The position numbers and the translations under genes are program-made. Of a DNA stretch of 64,000 nucleotides, positions 43,167 to 51,939 are shown piece after piece; the first letter of the stretch is position 1, and each line of letters starts with the position of its first letter. The notes under the pieces are model-generated. The model did no database searches. It was not told where the DNA came from and worked only from the letters and a program-made list of their open reading frames with translations. Source of the stretch: Verrucomicrobiota bacterium (GTDB lineage: Bacteria > Verrucomicrobiota > Verrucomicrobiia > Limisphaerales > JACRJY01); assembly GCA_016235585.1 (NCBI GenBank), contig JACRJY010000178.1, forward strand, positions 1-64,000. The letters run 5' to 3'.

Positions 43167-43226
43167 GCGGGCGACCTTACGCGGGGCGGTGGGCCGGCGC
43201 AATGGGGCGCATCCGGGGCTGCTTTT

Positions 43227-43297
43227 GGAGCGCCGGACTCTGATCCGGCAGGGGTGGAAAAGGGCTGGCTCCGTGCCGATTCGGAGATCGGCGCTCC
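43227..43297. repeat. Palindromic repeat, family A copy 5
   Basis: 71 bp copy between thiE and the cyclophilin gene. Starts ggagcgccggactctgat and ends ttcggagatcggcgctcc; preceded by gcgcatccggggctgc, a partly decayed outer arm. In the same orientation as copies 1, 3 and 4. Confidence 0.9.
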
Positions 43298-43346
43298 ACG
43301 CAATTCAGGCGTGACACGCCGCGCGGGGCATGGCAAAAGTCCCGGC

Positions 43347-43946
43347 ATGAAAGTGAACATCCTAACCTGCCTCGTCGCGCTGTCCCTGGGCGTCGCGCCG
43401 GCGCTTTCCCAAGACAAGAAGGAAGAGAAAAAACCTGTGAGCACCACCAACGAAGTCGCCGTCATCAAAACCACCGAAGGCACCATCGTCCTCGAATTCT
43501 GGCCGGACGTCGCGCCGGGCCACGTCGAGAACTTCAAGAAGCTTGCGAACAAGGGCTTTTACGATGGGCAGTGTTTTCACCGCGTCATCAAGGGCTTCAT
43601 GATCCAGGGCGGCGATCCGAACACGAAGGACGAGGCCAAGAAATCCTCCTGGGGCACCGGCGGGCCGGGCTACCAGATCAAGGCCGAGTTCAACAAGAAG
43701 TCCCACACGCGCGGGGTGCTCTCGATGGCGCGCTCCAGCAACCCGGATTCCGCCGGCAGCCAGTTCTTCATCTGCCATGGCGCCCCGAGTTTCCTCGACG
43801 GCAAATACACCGCCTTCGGCAAGCTGATCAAAGGCGACGACGTGCTGGAGAAAATCGGCACCACGCCCACCGAGCCGGGCGACCGCCCGCTCAAGCGCAT
43901 GGGCATCGAGAGCGTCAAGATTGTCCCGGCGGACTCGGTGAAATGA
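43347..43946 (+). CDS. Exported cyclophilin-type peptidyl-prolyl isomerase
   Basis: 199 residues with a signal peptide (MKVNILTCLVALSLGVAPAL) and one cyclophilin domain: VIKTTEGTIVLEFWPDVAPG, HVENFKKLANKGFYDGQCFH with the catalytic arginine next in RVIKGFMIQGGDP, then LSMARSSNPDSAGSQFFICH. The bacterial short-form cyclophilin is complete. Assists folding of envelope proteins. A strong terminator follows 22 bases after the stop, so it ends its transcript. Confidence 0.94.
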   Translation: MKVNILTCLVALSLGVAPALSQDKKEEKKPVSTTNEVAVIKTTEGTIVLEFWPDVAPGHVENFKKLANKGFYDGQCFHRVIKGFMIQGGDPNTKDEAKKSSWGTGGPGYQIKAEFNKKSHTRGVLSMARSSNPDSAGSQFFICHGAPSFLDGKYTAFGKLIKGDDVLEKIGTTPTEPGDRPLKRMGIESVKIVPADSVK

Positions 43947-43967
43947 GCGGCAGTCCAGAGTTTTGGG

Positions 43968-44003
43968 CGCGGATGGAACGTGAGGTTCCATCCGCGTTTT
44001 TAT
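43968..44003 (+). terminator. Rho-independent terminator of the cyclophilin gene
   Basis: A perfect 12 bp stem, cgcggatggaac (43968-43979) with gttccatccgcg (43985-43996), 5-base loop and a tttttatt tract directly after it. The best intrinsic terminator on the plus strand of the window. Confidence 0.9.
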
Positions 44004-44095
44004 TGACGATGAACGGTTCGTTCGGACGAGGCCGAATTATCTTCAGGAATGGTTTTGCCCCTGACCGCTGACCGCTGAATGCCGAAAGCTTTTTT

Positions 44096-44650
44096 ATGAT
44101 CAAACCCTGGCCGCTCATCAGTTCCACGCCGAAGGGGGACTTCCGCATCTTCTCCATCCGCTCCGACCTCAAGCAGTCGCCGCGCACGGGCCGGAACCAC
44201 GACTTCTTCGTCATCGAGACCTTCAACTGGGTCAACGTCATCGCCGTCACGCCCGACGACAAGCTGGTGATGGTCGAGCAATACCGCCACGGCACGAACA
44301 CGGTGGAGCTGGAGCTGCCCGGCGGCGTCATGGAGGCCGGCGAGACCTCGCCCGTGGCGGCGGGCGTGCGGGAGCTGCACGAGGAGACGGGCTTCCGCGG
44401 CGGCCACGCGCGGCTGCTCGGTCAGATGCTGCCGAACCCCGCCATCATGAACAACCATTGCTACACCGTGGTGGTGGAGGACTGCACGCTGCGGAGTGAC
44501 ACCGCCTTCGACATGGGCGAGGACTTGAACACGAAGCTCGTGCCGTTTGCGGATGTTCCGCAGCTCGTGCAGGCCGGTCACATCCGCCACTCCATCATTG
44601 TCGCGGCGCTGTATCACTACGACCTGCACCGCCGGACGCAGGGGAAGTGA
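44096..44650 (+). CDS. NUDIX hydrolase (ADP-ribose pyrophosphatase type)
   Basis: 184 residues. NUDIX box in ELPGGVMEAGETSPVAAGVR continuing ELHEETGF (about 74-100), preceded by LVMVEQYRHGTNTVELELPG, the style of ADP-ribose pyrophosphatases. The last part (LVPFADVPQLVQAGHIRHSI) is typical of the same group. Substrate probably an ADP-sugar. ATG at 44096 is the first possible start after the terminator. Confidence 0.88.
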   Translation: MIKPWPLISSTPKGDFRIFSIRSDLKQSPRTGRNHDFFVIETFNWVNVIAVTPDDKLVMVEQYRHGTNTVELELPGGVMEAGETSPVAAGVRELHEETGFRGGHARLLGQMLPNPAIMNNHCYTVVVEDCTLRSDTAFDMGEDLNTKLVPFADVPQLVQAGHIRHSIIVAALYHYDLHRRTQGK

Positions 44651-44677
44651 GCGCGGCTGGAATCACACGGGAAGCTT

Positions 44678-44743
44678 CCCGCGAACCACGCAAAGCACGC
44701 AAACTCCCCCCGGCTTCTTCGCGTCCTTGGCGTGGTTCGCGGG
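44678..44743. repeat. Palindrome, cgcgaaccacgc type
   Basis: Arms cccgcgaaccacgcaaag (44678 on) and ccttggcgtggttcgcggg (ending 44743). It lies between the NUDIX and TIM-barrel genes. Word content (runs of cgcgaag/cacgcaaag) resembles the elements at 49088 and in ligA at 54121. Confidence 0.82.
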
Positions 44744-44813
44744 TAATCTTGTCAGGCGCTTGCAATTCTTCGTCGTTGGCGCATCATGCATCGCACACAA
44801 AATAAATCCGCCT

Positions 44814-45734
44814 ATGAACACACAACCGCTCTCCACGCGCCGTGAATTTCTCGGTCAAGTGGCTACCGCCGGGGCCGCCGCCGCGTTGCTGCCCGCCGGT
44901 GAAGCCTTCGCCGCCGCCAAGACGAAGAGTTATCCCATCATCGCCTTCTCCAAACCCTTCGCCCATCTCGGCCCGAAGGAGACCGCCGACTTCGTTGCTG
45001 ACATCGGCTGGGACGGCATCGAGCTGCCCGTGCGCGCCAAGGCCACCCAGATCGCGCCGGAGAAGGTGGAGGAGGATTTGCCCAAGTTCGTCGAGGCGCT
45101 CAAGAAAAACGGCAGGGAAGTCTCCATCGTCACCTCGGACATCACCGCCGTGAACCCGCTCGCCGAAAAAGTCCTCCGCACCTGCGCCCGGCTCGGCATC
45201 AAGAAATACCGCCTCGGCTTCTGGAAATACGCGAAGGACAAGTCCATCCCCGACTCCGTCGCCGAGATTGGTGTGGCGCTCAAGGACATCGCCGCGCTGA
45301 ACAAGCAGCTCGGTCTTCAGGCCGGCTTCCAAAACCATTCCGGCGCGGATTACGTCGGCGCATCGCTCTGGGATTTGTGGACGATGATGAAGGATTTGGA
45401 TCCGAAACACATGGGCGTCTGCTACGACATCGGCCACTCCACGCTCGAAGGCGGCCTCTCCTGGCCCGTGCAGGCGCGACTGATGGAGCCGCGCTACGTG
45501 GCGGTCTATTTCAAGGATTTCTACTGGGAGAAGGGCGCGAAAGGCTGGGCGCCGCGCTGGTGCGCGCTCGGCGAAGGCTCGGTGCAGAAGAGCTTCGTCA
45601 CCAATCTCAAGAAATCCTCCTTCAACGGCCCGCTCTCGCAGCACCACGAATACAAGGACCTCGGCGAAGGCGCGGCGATGGTCAAGAACATGAAGAAAGA
45701 CCTCGCCACGCTGCGCGAGTGGCTGGCGGCGTGA
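44814..45734 (+). CDS. Tat-exported sugar phosphate isomerase/epimerase-like protein
   Basis: 306 residues. A twin-arginine signal opens the protein: STRREFLGQVATAGAAAALL. The mature part is an AP-endonuclease_2/xylose-isomerase-like TIM barrel with DIGWDGIELPVRA, LGLQAGFQNHSGADYVGASL and MGVCYDIGHSTLEGG, where the metal ligands are expected. Exported TIM-barrel proteins of this sort are frequent in Planctomycetes and Verrucomicrobia. Sugar substrate unknown. ATG at 44814 was chosen for the signal. Confidence 0.88.
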   Translation: MNTQPLSTRREFLGQVATAGAAAALLPAGEAFAAAKTKSYPIIAFSKPFAHLGPKETADFVADIGWDGIELPVRAKATQIAPEKVEEDLPKFVEALKKNGREVSIVTSDITAVNPLAEKVLRTCARLGIKKYRLGFWKYAKDKSIPDSVAEIGVALKDIAALNKQLGLQAGFQNHSGADYVGASLWDLWTMMKDLDPKHMGVCYDIGHSTLEGGLSWPVQARLMEPRYVAVYFKDFYWEKGAKGWAPRWCALGEGSVQKSFVTNLKKSSFNGPLSQHHEYKDLGEGAAMVKNMKKDLATLREWLAA

Positions 45735-45783
45735 GCAAAGCAGGGCGCGCCAGCGCGATCAGCACGCTGGCTGGAGCGGTTTA

Positions 45784-45964
45784 AGCCGGAACCATGCAGT
45801 GGAGTTGAATGGGGAGCGCGTGGCGTCTCGCCCGCGGTTTTCGGCGTCTCGCCGAAAACTTCCCCGCCCGCCGGACGCTCGGTTTGGTCTGCGGCCCCAA
45901 ACCCGTCGGCGGGACGCCGACGGGTGCGACCGGGACGGTCGCGCTCCCCGCTTCAACTGTCAGG
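45784..45964. repeat. Repeat family D, copy 1
   Basis: About 181 bp. It opens agccggaaccatgcagtgga, carries ggggagcgcgtggcgtctcg and acccgtcggcgggacgccga, and ends gctccccgcttcaactgt. The same element occurs in the opposite orientation at 52958. It contains several internal hairpins and takes up most of the 334 bp gap before the Ig-repeat gene. Confidence 0.9.
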
Positions 45965-46068
45965 ATGCGCCGTGGCTTTTCCTCGCCGGTTTTCGGCTTG
46001 TTTTTCGCTGGACTCCGGGCCAGAGTGCGCACGATTCAGGAACAGGTGTTGTGAACTCAAGACTTCCA

Positions 46069-47751
46069 ATGACCAGGCGGCTCAAATCGCTCCCGTGGCT
46101 GGCGCTGCTGCTGGTGTCATTGTCTTTCGCATTCCGGGGCGTCGCGCAGAGTAACATCGTCTTCAACCCCAGCTTCGAGATTGATTTCCCTCACATTTTT
46201 GAAGGCTGGAGCGCCGCCTATCTCGGCGGAGCCGTCAACGAGCCCGGGGCCGCCGAGGGCGGTGCCTGGGTCGGTATCGGCAACGGCAGCGGTGGAGTGC
46301 GTGCCACCTATCCCAATTATCTGCTCTTTCAGGATTTGAAGACCGTGCCGGGGCGCGTCTATGACCTGCGCTTTGCCACGCGTGGCAACCTGCAAGGGCT
46401 GAAGGTTCTCTTCGGGGACACGGTGGCGGGCACGATTGACATCGGCGGCTCGACCGGCTTCTGGTTTTACACGAACTACACGGTCACCGCGACCAGCACG
46501 AACACGCGCCTGGCTTTTGACAACTCCGGCGGCAGCAATTATGCGGACGTGGACGCGGTGAGCGTACGCTGGGTGGCGGAGCCAGCGGGCATCATCAAGC
46601 CGGTGGTGAGCCGCAGCGCGTATGAGGGGGCGACGGTGGGTTTCGCAGTGAAGGGTCAGGGCGTGCCGCCGTTGAGCTATCAATGGCATCGCGACGGTCA
46701 GCCGATGGCTGGACAGATGGGGAATGCGCTCACGCTGACGAATATCACCTTGGCTGACAATGGCCGGTATTACGTGGTGGTCAGCAATGCGTTTGGAGCG
46801 GCACAGAGTCTGGATGCGATTCTGGCAGTCACACCGTTGCCGCAAACCCCATTGATAACGACGCAGCCTAAAAGCTTGTCCGTATTTTCTGGCTACGAAC
46901 CAACACTTGATGTGTCGGTCGTGGGCCAAGGGTCGTTGACCTACCAATGGCAGTTTAATGGCAGCAACATTGCCGGGGCCACCAACAACAAACTGCTCAT
47001 GCCCTCGGCAAGTGAAACCAATAGCGGCCTATACACAGTTGTAATCAGCAATCCCAATGGCGTCACGGTAAGCTTGCCCGCCAGCTTGAACATCAATCCA
47101 TCTCCCTCGGGAACTTTTATTGACATTCGAAACGAAGGGACACCCGTATTCGATGTGGATGGAGTGACGAGGCTCGCTGGAACCAATTATTTGGCCCGGC
47201 TCTATGGAGGTGTGAATTCGAATTCACTTCATGCTTTTGGGTCAACTTCAGTTTTCTACACCGACGGCTACGGTCTTCAGGCTGGCGTGTTCGAAAGTTT
47301 GGCAGGACTGGTCCCCGACACAGCGACTGTCGGACAAAACTTGTATGTGCAGGTGCGTGTGTGGGAGCGGGCAAGCGGGGAAGATTATGAGGAAGCCCGA
47401 TTGCGTGGGGGTAAAATCGGGAAGTCTGATCTCTTTCGCATTCAGGCTAGGAGTTATCCTCCCTTTCCGAGCTTCAGGAATTTAACCAACAGCTTCAGTC
47501 TGGAAGCTGGCTCACCGTTATATGCCAGCGCGAAACTTGATCCTGGACAAGTGACACCGGAAGGTGGAGTCGAATTGCTGGTCACCGGCGAAGTGGGCAC
47601 GCGGTATCTGATCGAATACAGCCCGCTTTCCCCGCCTTCGTGGATGCCCTTGATGGTCGTGACCAACCAGACCGGCACAGTCTCCTTTGTGGACGCAAAC
47701 GCCGCCACAAATTCCGCCCGCATCTACCGCGCACAGATTTTGAGCGACTGA
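46069..47751 (+). CDS. Secreted protein with two Ig-like domains
   Basis: 560 residues. Signal peptide (LKSLPWLALLLVSLSFAF), an N-terminal DUF642-like carbohydrate-binding-type beta sandwich (NIVFNPSFEIDFPHIFEGWS), and two immunoglobulin-like domains at about 185-270 and 275-350. The Ig signature is clear twice: YQWHRDGQPMAGQMGNALTL and LADNGRYYVVVSNAFG; then YQWQFNGSNIAGATNN and SGLYTVVISNPNG. The C-terminal 200 residues are unassigned and coded by DNA of visibly lower GC. ATG at 46069; a GTG at 46051 is the alternative. Likely an adhesive surface or secreted protein. Confidence 0.84.
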   Translation: MTRRLKSLPWLALLLVSLSFAFRGVAQSNIVFNPSFEIDFPHIFEGWSAAYLGGAVNEPGAAEGGAWVGIGNGSGGVRATYPNYLLFQDLKTVPGRVYDLRFATRGNLQGLKVLFGDTVAGTIDIGGSTGFWFYTNYTVTATSTNTRLAFDNSGGSNYADVDAVSVRWVAEPAGIIKPVVSRSAYEGATVGFAVKGQGVPPLSYQWHRDGQPMAGQMGNALTLTNITLADNGRYYVVVSNAFGAAQSLDAILAVTPLPQTPLITTQPKSLSVFSGYEPTLDVSVVGQGSLTYQWQFNGSNIAGATNNKLLMPSASETNSGLYTVVISNPNGVTVSLPASLNINPSPSGTFIDIRNEGTPVFDVDGVTRLAGTNYLARLYGGVNSNSLHAFGSTSVFYTDGYGLQAGVFESLAGLVPDTATVGQNLYVQVRVWERASGEDYEEARLRGGKIGKSDLFRIQARSYPPFPSFRNLTNSFSLEAGSPLYASAKLDPGQVTPEGGVELLVTGEVGTRYLIEYSPLSPPSWMPLMVVTNQTGTVSFVDANAATNSARIYRAQILSD

Positions 47752-47790
47752 CCGGGGAGCATCCTGTGTTGGCAATTTACTCGCGCCAGC

Positions 47791-47872
47791 GTCTTGGACT
47801 GCGGCAGCCCTCTGCCGCTTTGTGCTGCGGGCGGGCGATTGAAAGCGGCAGAGGGCTGCCGCACTCCAAGAC
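47791..47872. repeat. Palindrome with 31 bp arms between convergent genes
   Basis: Arms 47791-47821 and 47842-47872 (gtcttggactgcggcagccc...) pair at 30 of 31 positions around a 20-base loop. It lies between the Ig-repeat gene and mrp, which face each other. Confidence 0.92.
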
Positions 47873-47970
47873 CTCGCGGAGTTCCACGGCTCCACTTTCA
47901 AAACGCAGCCACAGTTTTTCTGAAACCGCACTAGCGGGAGTTTTTCCACGAGGGCGCACTTCCCCGGTTT

Positions 47971-49008
47971 TTAGTTCAACTTTTCCTGCAACGCCCGCGC
48001 GATGTTGATGAACGCCTGGCCCGGCGGCTTGTCCGCGTGCGACACGACGACCGGCCGGCCTTCGTCACCGCCGATGCGGATTTCCAGGTAGAGCGGCACT
48101 TCGCCGAGGAACGGGATGTTCTTGCGCGCCGCCTCCGCGCGCCCGCCGCCGTGGCCGAAGATGTCGAAGCGCTCACCGCCGGGCGTCACGAAGCCGCTCA
48201 TGTTCTCGACGATGCCGAGCAGCGGCACGTTGACCTTCTCGAACATCGCCATGCCTTTCCGCACCACGCCGAGCGAGGCCTCCTGCGGCGTGGTCACGAT
48301 GACGCCGCCGTCCAGCGGCACGGTCTGGCAGAGCGAGAGCTGCGCGTCGCCGGTGCCGGGCGGCAAGTCCACGAACAGCACGTCGAGCTGGCCCCAGTCC
48401 ACTTGCGTGATGAACTGCTGAATCGTCTTCTGAATCATCGGCCCGCGCCAGATGACCGGCTGGTCGTCGTTCAGCAGGAAGCCCATGCTCATCAGCTTCA
48501 CGCCGTGGTTCATCGGCGGCACGAGCTTTTCCTCCGGGCTGACGATGGGCCGCTGGTGGATGCCCATCATCAGCGGGATGCTCGGCCCGTAGATGTCGCA
48601 GTCGAGCAGGCCCACCTGCGCGCCGAGCCGCGCGAACGCGCACGCGAGGTTCACCGAGCAGGTGGACTTGCCCACGCCGCCCTTGCCGCTGGCCACGGCG
48701 ACGATGCGCTTGAGGCCGGGGATTTTATTCTGGTGCGCCAGCGGGCCGGCGGGCGGCGCGGTGGCGGCGGGCATTTTGATTTCCACGTGAACCATCTGCA
48801 CGCCGGGCATGGCCTTCAACACGCGCTCGCAGTCTTCCTTGATTTGCCGCGCGGCGTCGGCGTTGGCGGAGGTCAATTCGAGCGAGATGCTCACCGCGCC
48901 GGCATTGGCGGCGGCGCTCTTCACGAGGCCGAACGAGACGATGTCGCGCGAGTAACCGGGATACTTCACGGCCTTCAGCGCGGCGAGGATGTTTTCCTGC
49001 GTAATCAT
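47971..49008 (-). CDS. mrp: Mrp/ApbC-type P-loop ATPase (Fe-S cluster carrier family)
   Basis: 345 residues. N-terminal DUF59-like domain ([20 protein letters not shown], to about residue 80), then the Mrp/NBP35 ATPase with deviant Walker [17 protein letters not shown], switch region [16 protein letters not shown] and [15 protein letters not shown]. Family members carry and deliver Fe-S clusters. The usual CxxC cluster-binding pair after ENMSGF is absent: the text here is [19 protein letters not shown] at 49008 opens on DUF59; the frame upstream is not protein-like. Confidence 0.9.
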   Translation of the reverse strand: MITQENILAALKAVKYPGYSRDIVSFGLVKSAAANAGAVSISLELTSANADAARQIKEDCERVLKAMPGVQMVHVEIKMPAATAPPAGPLAHQNKIPGLKRIVAVASGKGGVGKSTCSVNLACAFARLGAQVGLLDCDIYGPSIPLMMGIHQRPIVSPEEKLVPPMNHGVKLMSMGFLLNDDQPVIWRGPMIQKTIQQFITQVDWGQLDVLFVDLPPGTGDAQLSLCQTVPLDGGVIVTTPQEASLGVVRKGMAMFEKVNVPLLGIVENMSGFVTPGGERFDIFGHGGGRAEAARKNIPFLGEVPLYLEIRIGGDEGRPVVVSHADKPPGQAFINIARALQEKLN

Positions 49009-49087
49009 GCGGGGCGCATTGAGACGTGGGCCGGGGGAATTTGCAAGCCGCCGGCACAATGAATGGCGGCAGGGTTTGAAAGGATTT

Positions 49088-49168
49088 TTTGCGTCGCGCG
49101 AAGGACGCGAAGAAAACCGCAGGGCAAGGCTTCTTTTCCTTCGCCCCCATTGCGGTCTTCGCGCAAAA
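49088..49168. repeat. Imperfect palindrome upstream of mrp and trpG
   Basis: Starts ttttgcgtcgcgcgaagga and ends tgcggtcttcgcgcaaa. Word content matches the element in ligA at 54121, so it is likely a more decayed member of the same family. It lies in the 238-base divergent promoter region. Confidence 0.7.
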
Positions 49169-49246
49169 CCATGCCACGGCTGCACAATGGCCGCCCGGCA
49201 GATTTCTTGTTTTCTCCCGCCCCGCCATGCGCTAGCTTCCGCCCGC

Positions 49247-49813
49247 ATGGTGCTGGTCATAGACAACTACGATTCGTTCACTTACAACCTCGTGCAGTAT
49301 CTGGGCGAGCTGCGGGCGGAGCTGCGGATTTTCCGCAACGACCAGATCACGCTCGATCAGATTCGCGACCTGAAGCCGGAGCGCATTCTCATTTCCCCCG
49401 GCCCGTGCTCGCCGCGCGAGTCCGGCCTCTCAAACGACATCATCCGCGCGTTCGGCCCGACGACGCCGCTCTTCGGCGTGTGCCTGGGGCACCAGTGCAT
49501 CGGCCACACTTTCGGCGCGCAGGTGGTGGTGAACCACCGCATGATGCACGGCAAGACCTCGCCGATCCGGCATAACGGCAAGGATGTCTTCGAGGGAATG
49601 CCGAATCCGTTCAACGCCACGCGCTATCATTCGCTCGTCATCCAGCGCGACACTGTGCCCGACTGCCTCGAAATCACCGCCGAGACGGACGAGGGCGAAA
49701 TCATGGGCGTGCGCCACAAGGCGCATCCGATCTGGGGCGTGCAGTTCCATCCCGAAAGCATCCTCACCGAGAACGGGCGGACGATCATGAAGAATTTCCT
49801 GAAGCTCGGATGA
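49247..49813 (+). CDS. trpG: Anthranilate / aminodeoxychorismate synthase glutamine amidotransferase subunit
   Basis: 188 residues. Class I glutamine amidotransferase. [17 protein letters not shown] start, oxyanion stretch [13 protein letters not shown], nucleophile cysteine in [15 protein letters not shown] and the His-Glu pair in [11 protein letters not shown]. Such subunits supply ammonia to TrpE and/or PabB; which cannot be told, as neither large subunit is nearby. ATG at 49247 opens on the conserved strand. A family C palindrome follows the stop. Confidence 0.92.
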   Translation: MVLVIDNYDSFTYNLVQYLGELRAELRIFRNDQITLDQIRDLKPERILISPGPCSPRESGLSNDIIRAFGPTTPLFGVCLGHQCIGHTFGAQVVVNHRMMHGKTSPIRHNGKDVFEGMPNPFNATRYHSLVIQRDTVPDCLEITAETDEGEIMGVRHKAHPIWGVQFHPESILTENGRTIMKNFLKLG

Positions 49814-49825
49814 ACCGACAGCCGG

Positions 49826-49929
49826 TTTTTAGCCACGGATGAAACACGGATTAAACACAGACAAGCGGGACGGACAGGAACCCAATTTCCCATCCGTGTT
49901 TCATCGGTGTTTCATCCGTGGCTAAAAAA
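49826..49929. repeat. Palindromic repeat, family C copy 2
   Basis: About 104 bp, starting tttttagccacggatgaaac and ending gtttcatccgtggctaaaaa. It separates trpG from the DUF2752 gene by little more than its own length; the DUF2752 ATG comes 10 bases after it. Confidence 0.9.
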
Positions 49930-49938
49930 TTGTGGCCG

Positions 49939-50370
49939 ATGAACCCTGACCCTTCCATCAATGCGCGGCGGTCACGAGCGGCCGCGCCGATCACGATTGG
50001 CGTCTGGCTGCTGGGCGGCGGCGGGTTGGCGGCGGTGCTCTACTGGTTCGACCCGGCGCTCGGCGGGATTTATCCCGTCTGCCTGTTTCACCGGCTGACC
50101 GGCTGGCAATGCCCCGGCTGCGGCGGGCTGCGTGCGCTGCACCAGTTGCTGCACGGCCACTGGGCGGAGGCCGCACGGCTGAACGCGCTGCTCGTGGTCG
50201 CGCTGCCGTTTTTTGCGTGGTTCGGCGCGCGGCAGTTTGCGCGTGAAGTTTGTGGCCTCGAACCCGGAACTGGAGCCGTCCGCCCGGTGCTGCTGTGGAT
50301 TTGGCTGGGTGCGGCGGTGCTGTTCAGCGTGGCGCGCAACCTGCCATTTCTGACGGGCGGGCTTGAATGA
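49939..50370 (+). CDS. DUF2752 membrane protein
   Basis: 143 residues. Three hydrophobic helices and the DUF2752 signature CLFHRLTGWQCPGCGGLRAL, where the CPxCG pair is invariant. Function unknown for the family. ATG at 49939 is preferred; a GTG at 49918 lies inside the palindromic repeat. The next gene starts 63 bases after the stop and is probably in the same transcript. Confidence 0.87.
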   Translation: MNPDPSINARRSRAAAPITIGVWLLGGGGLAAVLYWFDPALGGIYPVCLFHRLTGWQCPGCGGLRALHQLLHGHWAEAARLNALLVVALPFFAWFGARQFAREVCGLEPGTGAVRPVLLWIWLGAAVLFSVARNLPFLTGGLE

Positions 50371-50432
50371 TGGCGGGTGGCGGCTTACAACCTTGCCCGT
50401 CGCCACCAAACGAAAGACACAAAAGGCATCTC

Positions 50433-51395
50433 ATGTATAAAATCATCGGCGCGGATCAGAAGGAGTATGGGCCGGTCACGGCGGCGCAAATCACGCAGTG
50501 GATTGCGGAGAACCGCGCCAACGGCCAGACGCGCGTGCAGGCCGAGGGCGGCGCGGAGTGGCGGCCGCTGTCATCCTTCCCCGAATTCGCCGCCGCGCTG
50601 GCGGGCGGAGCCACGCCGCCCGCTGCGGCTGCTGCACCCACGGGGCAGTCATCCAGTGCGCCGACGGCAGAGGAAATCCTGTCGCGGGGCGATGATTTGT
50701 TCCGCATCGGCAGTTGCGTCAGCCGGGGCTGGGAATTGTTGAAGGCGAACTTCGGCGCAATTTTTGGCGGCACGATCGTGTTCCTGCTCATCATCGGCGG
50801 GCTGACGGTGTTTGCCGAGATTCCCATCATTGGCTTGGTCGCCACGGCGGCGAGTCTCGTGGTGTCCGGGCCGCTGACCGGCGGGCTTTACCGGCTTTAC
50901 CTGAAGTGCATCCGAAACCGGGGGGCGGGCGTCGGCGAAATTTTCTCCGGCTTTCAATCCGGTTTTCTGCAACTGATGCTGGCGCACATCGTGCCCGGAC
51001 TGCTGGCGGCGCTCTCGGCGATGCCGGGCGGCATTGTCATCGTCGTAGCGATCAGGGCCATCGGGTTGTCCAACCCGGTGGGTGTTCTGCTGTTGGTGGT
51101 GGGTATTCTGCTGGCGCTGGTGCCGGCGATTTATTTTTCGATCTGCTGGATGTTCACGCTGGCGCTCGTGGCGGATCGGGAGATGGATTTCTCGCAGGCG
51201 ATGCAATTGAGCCGGAGCGTGGTGAAGAAACATTGGGGCAGCGCCTTCTGTCTCGGTCTTGTGGTCGGTCTCGTCAACGTCGCCGGGGCGCTGGCCTGCC
51301 TCGTCGGCCTGCTGGTGAGCATTCCGATTGGCTTTGGCGCGTTCCTGTATGCCTATGAAGACATCTTCGGCACCCGCACCCGGCAGGACTCCTAG
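50433..51395 (+). CDS. GYF-domain membrane protein
   Basis: 320 residues. N-terminal GYF_2/DUF4339-like domain (residues 1-55: YKIIGADQKEYGPVTAAQIT, WRPLSSFPEF), an Ala/Pro/Ser linker, then a membrane domain with about five or six helices resembling DUF975-type proteins (IFSGFQSGFLQLMLAHIVPG and a conserved LSRSVVKKHWGSAF). Function unknown; the GYF domain may bind proline-rich peptides. ATG at 50433 is right in front of the GYF domain. It is part of a three-gene run of small membrane proteins. Confidence 0.82.
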   Translation: MYKIIGADQKEYGPVTAAQITQWIAENRANGQTRVQAEGGAEWRPLSSFPEFAAALAGGATPPAAAAAPTGQSSSAPTAEEILSRGDDLFRIGSCVSRGWELLKANFGAIFGGTIVFLLIIGGLTVFAEIPIIGLVATAASLVVSGPLTGGLYRLYLKCIRNRGAGVGEIFSGFQSGFLQLMLAHIVPGLLAALSAMPGGIVIVVAIRAIGLSNPVGVLLLVVGILLALVPAIYFSICWMFTLALVADREMDFSQAMQLSRSVVKKHWGSAFCLGLVVGLVNVAGALACLVGLLVSIPIGFGAFLYAYEDIFGTRTRQDS

Positions 51396-51738
51396 CCGCC
51401 GCACGGCCCTCCACTGCGTGCTCATCAACCAACTGGCGACGCCCGGCCTCGGCTCGGTGATCGCCCGCCGGTTCGTCGCGGGGATCGGGCAGTTGCTGTT
51501 GGCCTGCGGCGGCTTCGCCCTAGTCGTGGTGTGGTTTGCCCAGCGGTTCGCGGATTTTTCCAGGCAGTGGCAGAATCTGCCGCCCGCGCCAAAGGCTTAT
51601 CCGTGGGCGGGCAAGGTGGGAGCGCTGCTCTTTCTGGCGGCGTGGCTGTGGGCGTGGGTCACGAGTGTCGCTATTTTGCGCGGGGCACGCAACGCGAAGC
51701 CGCCGGTGCTTCCTACTGATCCGGGCGGCGCGCGCTAG
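51355..51738 (+). CDS. Small membrane protein, unknown function
   Basis: About 127 residues with two hydrophobic helices (residues about 35-60 and 82-105). The block INQLATPGLGSVIARRFVAG looks conserved in Verrucomicrobia, but I know no function. The start is uncertain: ATG at 51355 overlaps the GYF gene by 41 bases; GTG at 51418 lies after the overlap. Same direction as the two genes before it. Confidence 0.68.
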   Translation: MKTSSAPAPGRTPSRRTALHCVLINQLATPGLGSVIARRFVAGIGQLLLACGGFALVVVWFAQRFADFSRQWQNLPPAPKAYPWAGKVGALLFLAAWLWAWVTSVAILRGARNAKPPVLPTDPGGAR

Positions 51739-51741
51739 GGC

Positions 51742-51937
51742 GTGTTTTCAAAATGGCGTTGGTTGCCCGCCCTGTAGCGCAGGATGCCATCCTGCTGTTT
51801 CGCCGGTTGGCAACCGGCCAAGCCGTGAATATTACGAAGGCATTTCGCAGTCAGAGGCGTTGACCGACTGCCAGTCGGCGAAACAGCAGATTGCCAATCT
51901 GCGCTACGCCGCCGATCGCGATTATTTTGAAAACCCG
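51742..51937. repeat. Long palindromic element, about 195 bp
   Basis: Inner arms 51774-51805 (gtagcgcaggatgccatcct...) and 51876-51907 pair at about 28 of 32 positions. Outer arms gtgttttcaaaat and attttgaaaac frame the element. It fills the gap between two convergent genes. Confidence 0.88.
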
Positions 51938-51939
51938 CG

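Noticed and set aside
42516-43346. TPP riboswitch upstream of thiE
   Set aside because: The space upstream is taken up by a family A repeat and the cyclophilin gene promoter; no THI-box sequence is visible.
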